From contig CALVQZ010000024.1 in the NCBI GenBank assembly GCA_944358275.1, forward strand, positions 1-9,413: 9,413 bases of DNA. Reading direction: 5' to 3'. The notes beneath the pieces are model-generated. The model saw only the letters and a program-made list of their open reading frames with translations, did not search any database and was not told the DNA's origin. Source of the DNA: an uncultured Bacilli bacterium. Its GTDB lineage: Bacteria > Bacillota_I > Bacilli_A > RF39 > UBA660. The translations under genes were made by a program, and so were the position numbers. How positions within the stretch are numbered: position 1 is the stretch's first letter; each line of letters starts with the position of its first letter. Below are positions 6,199-9,413 of this stretch, piece by piece.

Positions 6199-6909
6199 AT
6201 GAAAGACATTTTAAAAAAATATTGGTATGTATCAATAATTATAATATGTATTGCATTACTATATTTAACTACAAAAGAAGATGAGAAAGATATAATAGTA
6301 AGCGATAATATAAAAGAAGAAATAATAAAAGAAGAAGTAGAAGATGAAAATATTAGTTACTATGTAGATATAAAAGGAGAAGTAATAACACCAGGCGTGT
6401 ATGAAGTAAGTAGTAATAGTAGAATAATAGATGTTATTAAAATAGCAGGAGGACTTACTAAAAATGCTGATACTTCACTTTTAAACTTAAGTAAAAAAGT
6501 TACTGATGAAATGAATATAAAAATATATTCAAAAAATGAAGTAAAAACTGCTAAAGAAAGTTTAACTAAAGAACCTGAAGTAATAGAAATAATAAAAGAA
6601 ATAGAAAAAGAATGTGTATGTCCTGATAAAAGCGATGTATGTAGCGATAATAAAAATGATGCTTTAATAGAAGATAATACAAATAATAATATAGAAAATA
6701 ATAGTAATATAGAAAATACAACTCTTATAAATATAAATACTGCAACAAAAGAAGAACTCTTAAATATACCTAATATTGGAGATGCAAAAGCAGAAAATAT
6801 AATAGAGTATAGAAGCAAAAATAAATTTTCAAAGATAGAAGATATACTTAATGTATCAGGTATTGGAGAAGCAGTATTTGAAAAAATTAAAAATTACATT
6901 ACAGTTTAA
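6199..6909 (+). CDS. comEA: Competence DNA receptor ComEA
   Basis: A 236-residue membrane-anchored DNA-binding protein that holds incoming double-stranded DNA outside the membrane and passes it to ComEC. A membrane anchor (8-23) is followed by an acidic stretch (27-50) and an SLBB domain (about 53-110, YYVDIKGEVITPGVYEV, then IIDVIKIAGGL). A linker runs to 175 and contains a Cys cluster (C139, C141, C148) and an Asn-rich part (159-174). At the C-terminus is a helix-hairpin-helix pair: ININTATKEELLNIPNIG (177-194) with DAKAENIIEYR (195-205), and ILNVSGIGEAVFEKI (216-230). This order is the usual one for Gram-positive ComEA. The last 32 bases overlap comEC, and the codons of the second hairpin carry the comEC ribosome site. 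No comEB lies between them. Confidence 0.94.
   Translation: MKDILKKYWYVSIIIICIALLYLTTKEDEKDIIVSDNIKEEIIKEEVEDENISYYVDIKGEVITPGVYEVSSNSRIIDVIKIAGGLTKNADTSLLNLSKKVTDEMNIKIYSKNEVKTAKESLTKEPEVIEIIKEIEKECVCPDKSDVCSDNKNDALIEDNTNNNIENNSNIENTTLININTATKEELLNIPNIGDAKAENIIEYRSKNKFSKIEDILNVSGIGEAVFEKIKNYITV
6865..6871 (+). promoter_or_regulatory. comEC ribosome binding site inside comEA
   Basis: GGAGAAG lies six bases before TTG 6878, or nine bases counted from its GGAG core. It sits in the comEA codons for GIGEA. The only upstream in-frame ATG (6851) has no recognisable ribosome site before it, so this element favours the TTG start. Confidence 0.6.
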
Positions 6910-8956
6910 AATAATAATATTTATCTTACTATTATCTTTTTTATATTCATTTTATTTTAATGTTAACTTTAAAAGTAAATATACAAATGAAAAAATTATA
7001 TATGGATATATTACACATTATTTAATAGATGGTAATAAATTAACTATATATTTAGATGGTAAAGAGAAAGTATTATGTAAATATTATTTTAAAACGATTT
7101 ATGAATTAAATCAATTTAAAGAACAATATAAACTAGGTGATTATATTAAATTAGATGGCTCTTTAAAAGAACCTAGTAACAATACTATTTTTAATAATTT
7201 TAATTATAAAGAGTATTTAAGATATGAAAGAATAAATTATATATTTGAAATATCAAAAATAACTAAATTAAAAGATAATAGTAAGATAAAATATAAGATA
7301 AAAAATATAATTATAGATTTAATAGAAAAAAATGAAAATAAAGATTATCTTTATGCATTTATATTAGGAAATAGTAAATACATAGATAGTAATGTAATGG
7401 AAAGTTATAGAATAAATGGAATAATTCATTTATTTGCAGTATCAGGTATGCACATATCACTATTAACAGTTATATTTATAAAACTATTAGATAAAGTAAA
7501 AATAAAAGATATTGTAATAGTATTTCTAGTTATCTTTTATATGTTTTTAGCAAACTATTCATCATCTATATTAAGAGCAGGAATATTTTATATTTTAATT
7601 TTAATAAATAAAAAATATAAACTAAAAATTAGCAATATAAATCTAATGATATTATTACTATCTATATGTATATTTATAGACCCATTTATAATATATAAAA
7701 TAGGATTTCAATATTCATATTTAATATCATTTACTTTAATACTTTTTAATAAAATGATAAATAATATAAAAAATAAAATAACAAAACTATTTACTATATC
7801 ATTTATATCATTTATCGTATCACTTCCAATTACAATAAATAATTTTTATCAAATCAACATATTAAGTATATTCTTAAATATTATTTTTGTACCTTTAATA
7901 TCATCAATTATATTTCCACTTACTATTTTAAGTCTTATCATTCCACTTAACTTTTTACAACCTATTATTCATATATTTGAAAATATTTCATTATTTTTAT
8001 CAAAAATAGATATATTTATACTTATACTACCAAAGATAAATATAATAGTAATAATAATTTATTATGTAGTAATATTTTATATACTTTATAATATTAAAAA
8101 TAAAAAATATAATAAAATATTCTTACTAATACTTATAATTTTAATTCATTATATAAGTCCATATTTTAATAATAATACAGAAATAACTTTTATAGATGTA
8201 GGCCAGGGTGATTCAATATTTATTAAATTCAAAAATAAAGCTAATATACTTATTGATACAGGAGGTATTATTAAATATGATAAAGAAGAGTGGGAAATAA
8301 CAAATAGTAATTATTCTATGTCAAATTCAATAATAACCTATTTAAAATCTATTGGAATTAAAAAAATAGATTATTTAATACTTAGTCATGGAGATTATGA
8401 TCATATGGGTGAATCATTAAATTTGATAAACAATTATAAAGTAGAAAAAGTAATATTTAATAATGGAGAATATAATGATTTAGAATTAGAACTTATTAAA
8501 AGTTTAGAAAATAATAATATTTTATATTATAAAAATATAAAAGAATTAAATATAAATAATAATATTTTATATTTTATAAATAATAACTTATATAATAATG
8601 AAAATGATAATTCAATTGTTATTTATACAAAAATAAATAATTATAAAATACTACTTATGGCAGATGCTGGAATAAAAGTAGAAGAAAATTTAATAGAAAA
8701 ATATAATTTAAAAGATATTGATATATTAAAAATAGGTCATCATGGAAGTAAAACAAGTTCAAAAAAAGAATTTATAGATGAAATAAATCCTAAATATTCA
8801 GTTATCAGTGTAGGTAAAGATAATAGATATAATCACCCAAATGATGAAGTGTTAGAAAACATAAAGAATAGTTATATTTATAGAACAGATATAGATGGAA
8901 GTATTATGTTTAAATTTAAGAAATATAAATTAGAAACTAGTATATGTCCACCATAA
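6878..8956 (+). CDS. comEC: DNA internalisation channel ComEC/Rec2
   Basis: A 692-residue polytopic protein that carries single-stranded DNA across the membrane during transformation. Numbering is from TTG 6878, which gives MKKLKITLQFKIIIF; an ATG at 6851 would add nine residues and overlap comEA by 59 bases. A first helix (about 9-28) precedes an OB-fold-like region (about 35-130). The Competence domain contains HLFAVSGMHISLL (184-196) and LRAGIFY (232-238) plus many helices to about 430. A metallo-beta-lactamase domain starts at ITFIDVGQGDSIFI (436-449). It continues with LIDTGG (458-463), SHGDYDH (503-509, metal ligands), MADAG (594-598), GHHGS (620-624) and RYNHP (650-654). All expected nuclease-type ligands are present, so it need not be inactive. 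The domain carries an Asn-rich insert with a 45-base in-frame repeat. The gene is intact and probably co-transcribed with comEA. Confidence 0.94.
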   Translation: MKKLKITLQFKIIIFILLLSFLYSFYFNVNFKSKYTNEKIIYGYITHYLIDGNKLTIYLDGKEKVLCKYYFKTIYELNQFKEQYKLGDYIKLDGSLKEPSNNTIFNNFNYKEYLRYERINYIFEISKITKLKDNSKIKYKIKNIIIDLIEKNENKDYLYAFILGNSKYIDSNVMESYRINGIIHLFAVSGMHISLLTVIFIKLLDKVKIKDIVIVFLVIFYMFLANYSSSILRAGIFYILILINKKYKLKISNINLMILLLSICIFIDPFIIYKIGFQYSYLISFTLILFNKMINNIKNKITKLFTISFISFIVSLPITINNFYQINILSIFLNIIFVPLISSIIFPLTILSLIIPLNFLQPIIHIFENISLFLSKIDIFILILPKINIIVIIIYYVVIFYILYNIKNKKYNKIFLLILIILIHYISPYFNNNTEITFIDVGQGDSIFIKFKNKANILIDTGGIIKYDKEEWEITNSNYSMSNSIITYLKSIGIKKIDYLILSHGDYDHMGESLNLINNYKVEKVIFNNGEYNDLELELIKSLENNNILYYKNIKELNINNNILYFINNNLYNNENDNSIVIYTKINNYKILLMADAGIKVEENLIEKYNLKDIDILKIGHHGSKTSSKKEFIDEINPKYSVISVGKDNRYNHPNDEVLENIKNSYIYRTDIDGSIMFKFKKYKLETSICPP
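8509..8573 (+). repeat. In-frame 45-base-spaced repeat in comEC
   Basis: The same 20 bases occur at 8509-8528 and 8554-8573, exactly 45 bases (15 codons) apart. Both encode NNNILY, giving NNNILYYKN and NNNILYFIN. They sit in an Asn-rich stretch of the lactamase domain between the SHGDYDH and MADAG motifs. This looks like a decayed tandem duplication in a surface loop. Confidence 0.6.
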
Positions 8957-9012
8957 TAAGAAGGAGTAAAAGATTATTTAATTAAAAGTGATTGAAATAA
9001 AAATATCTAAAA

Positions 9013-9033
9013 TAAAAAAGCGATATTGTCGCT
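9013..9033 (-). terminator. Candidate terminator for the right-edge gene
   Basis: On the minus strand AGCGA and TCGCT (9019-9033) form a 5-bp stem with three G-C pairs and a 5-nt loop. A run of six T and then ATTTT follows. On the plus strand no T-run follows, so it acts only for the leftward transcript from the gene at 9155. The stem is short. Confidence 0.45.
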
Positions 9034-9090
9034 AAAAATATTATAAATACTAAAATTAAATGTAACAAATTTAGCAAAGTGAACATAATA

Positions 9091-9112
9091 TATAATGTAA
9101 CGCAAAAGCGTT
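9091..9112 (+). promoter_or_regulatory. Possible -10 box and small hairpin in comEC 3' region
   Basis: A perfect TATAAT (9091-9096) is followed at once by the hairpin AACGC-AAAA-GCGTT (9099-9112). The -35 region is poor (TTTAGC at 9070-9075, 15-base spacer). If active, it would make an RNA of about 50 nt ending at the terminator near 9153. It may equally be background AT-rich sequence. Confidence 0.25.
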
Positions 9113-9123
9113 TATATAGATTT

Positions 9124-9153
9124 AGAGTTCTACTTTTTAATAGAACTCTTTTT
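9124..9153 (+). terminator. Terminator of the comEA-comEC transcript
   Basis: A 9-bp perfect stem, AGAGTTCTA (9124-9132) with TAGAACTCT (9141-9149), has an 8-nt loop and a T-run to 9153. It is a clear plus-strand terminator, 168 bases past the comEC stop. On the minus strand it is followed by AAATC, so it is one-way. Confidence 0.85.
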
Positions 9154-9154
9154 G

Positions 9155-9413
9155 TTATTTTGTAAATGTTTTACTTTTTACATAGGAATCATTATGTTCA
9201 TAATCTTTTATATATTGTCTTAAGAAATTTATTTTATCTAAATTATTGTCAAATATTAAATCAGCAAGTTCAAGAGCCTGTCTTATATTTATTTCATTAT
9301 AAGTTAAAAGTACTATTCTAGAAAAGTCTTGTATATTCATTCTTTCTTGAATTAAATCATAATCAAAATTTGGATTAGTAGCGTATTTAAGAAAATGAGT
9401 AAACAAGTTAATA
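9155..9413 (-). CDS. Unrecognised protein, C-terminal end (partial)
   Basis: The last 85 codons of a leftward gene that stays open to the window edge, so its true start lies outside. The TTG at 9404-9406 is probably an internal leucine codon: there is no stop before it and its ribosome site cannot be seen. The visible part is hydrophilic and looks mainly helical (FSRIVLLTYNEINIRQALEL, then KINFLRQYIKDY), with no signal or membrane segment. The piece KYATNPNFDYDLIQERM faintly recalls the YA.P.FD..QM..IR repeats of some Firmicute hypothetical proteins, but that is a weak impression and I assign no function. Stop is TAA at 9155-9157. Confidence 0.6.
   Translation of the reverse strand, partial: INLFTHFLKYATNPNFDYDLIQERMNIQDFSRIVLLTYNEINIRQALELADLIFDNNLDKINFLRQYIKDYEHNDSYVKSKTFTK

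Noticed and set aside
8988..9035. GTG-started ORF of 15 codons after comEC (VIEIKISKIKKRYCR)
   Set aside because: The nearest ribosome site (8961-8966) is over 20 bases away, the peptide is Lys/Ile-rich as expected for random AT-rich DNA, and it runs through the minus-strand terminator.
9404..9406. TTG as start of the right-edge gene
   Set aside because: The frame is open to the window edge and no ribosome site can be seen; an internal leucine is more likely.
1..9413. Mycoplasma-type code (TGA as tryptophan)
   Set aside because: Tryptophan codons checked are TGG (for example in trxA, rnhC and the SEDS gene) and no gene needs TGA readthrough, although no gene here uses TGA as stop either.
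1..9413. Mobile element, CRISPR array, tRNA or defence system
   Set aside because: No transposase or integrase, no regularly spaced repeats, no cloverleaf or CCA-type ends seen; most genes are housekeeping or DNA-uptake genes.

Overview
The window comes from a very AT-rich, low-GC Gram-positive bacterium. The gene set points to the class Bacilli or a close relative: RNase HIII, a CvpA-thioredoxin pair, a type 2 peptide deformylase, a YjcZ-like micro-protein, and a ComEA/ComEC DNA-uptake pair. Strong AGGAGG-type ribosome sites and tiny intergenic gaps suggest a compact genome, perhaps an uncultured gut lineage, but I cannot place it to genus. All tryptophans I checked are TGG and no gene is broken by TGA, so the standard bacterial code fits. 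Every visible stop is TAA or TAG; none is TGA.

Layout. (1) 1-269: 3' end of serS, converging on rnhC (336-1274, minus), with a shared two-way hairpin terminator between them. (2) 1361-2375: cvpA and trxA, a tight plus-strand pair divergent from rnhC. (3) 2449-4032: a large surface protein with signal peptide, short leucine-rich region, three cadherin-like beta-sandwich repeats, one membrane helix and a cytoplasmic zinc ribbon. It has its own promoter and ends in a perfect inverted-repeat terminator shared with the convergent def gene (4058-4606, minus). (4) 4676-4846, minus: a 56-residue YjcZ-like one-helix protein with a very strong ribosome site. (5) 4976-8956, plus: an FtsW/RodA-type SEDS protein, then comEA, then comEC, whose start lies inside the end of comEA. 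(6) 8957-9154: non-coding, with hairpin terminators in both orientations and a possible small-RNA promoter. (7) 9155 to the right edge, minus: the 3' end of an unrecognised gene.

How the genes fit together. serS and def serve translation, and rnhC removes RNA from RNA-DNA hybrids. The SEDS gene builds peptidoglycan at the division site or side wall. ComEA binds DNA outside the membrane and hands one strand to the ComEC channel. rnhC/cvpA/trxA looks like a shortened form of the Bacillus rnhC-zapA-cvpA-polX-mutS2-trxA neighbourhood. Several promoters share an extended -10 (TGTGN-TAnnAT); the rnhC and def promoters share 15 identical bases.

I see no mobile element, CRISPR array, tRNA or rRNA, and no clearly new multi-gene system. 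The most worthwhile oddities are the surface protein with a zinc-ribbon tail, the unlisted YjcZ-like gene, the cysteine pair in the SEDS protein, the attenuator-like sequence after trxA, and the two-way terminator region after comEC.
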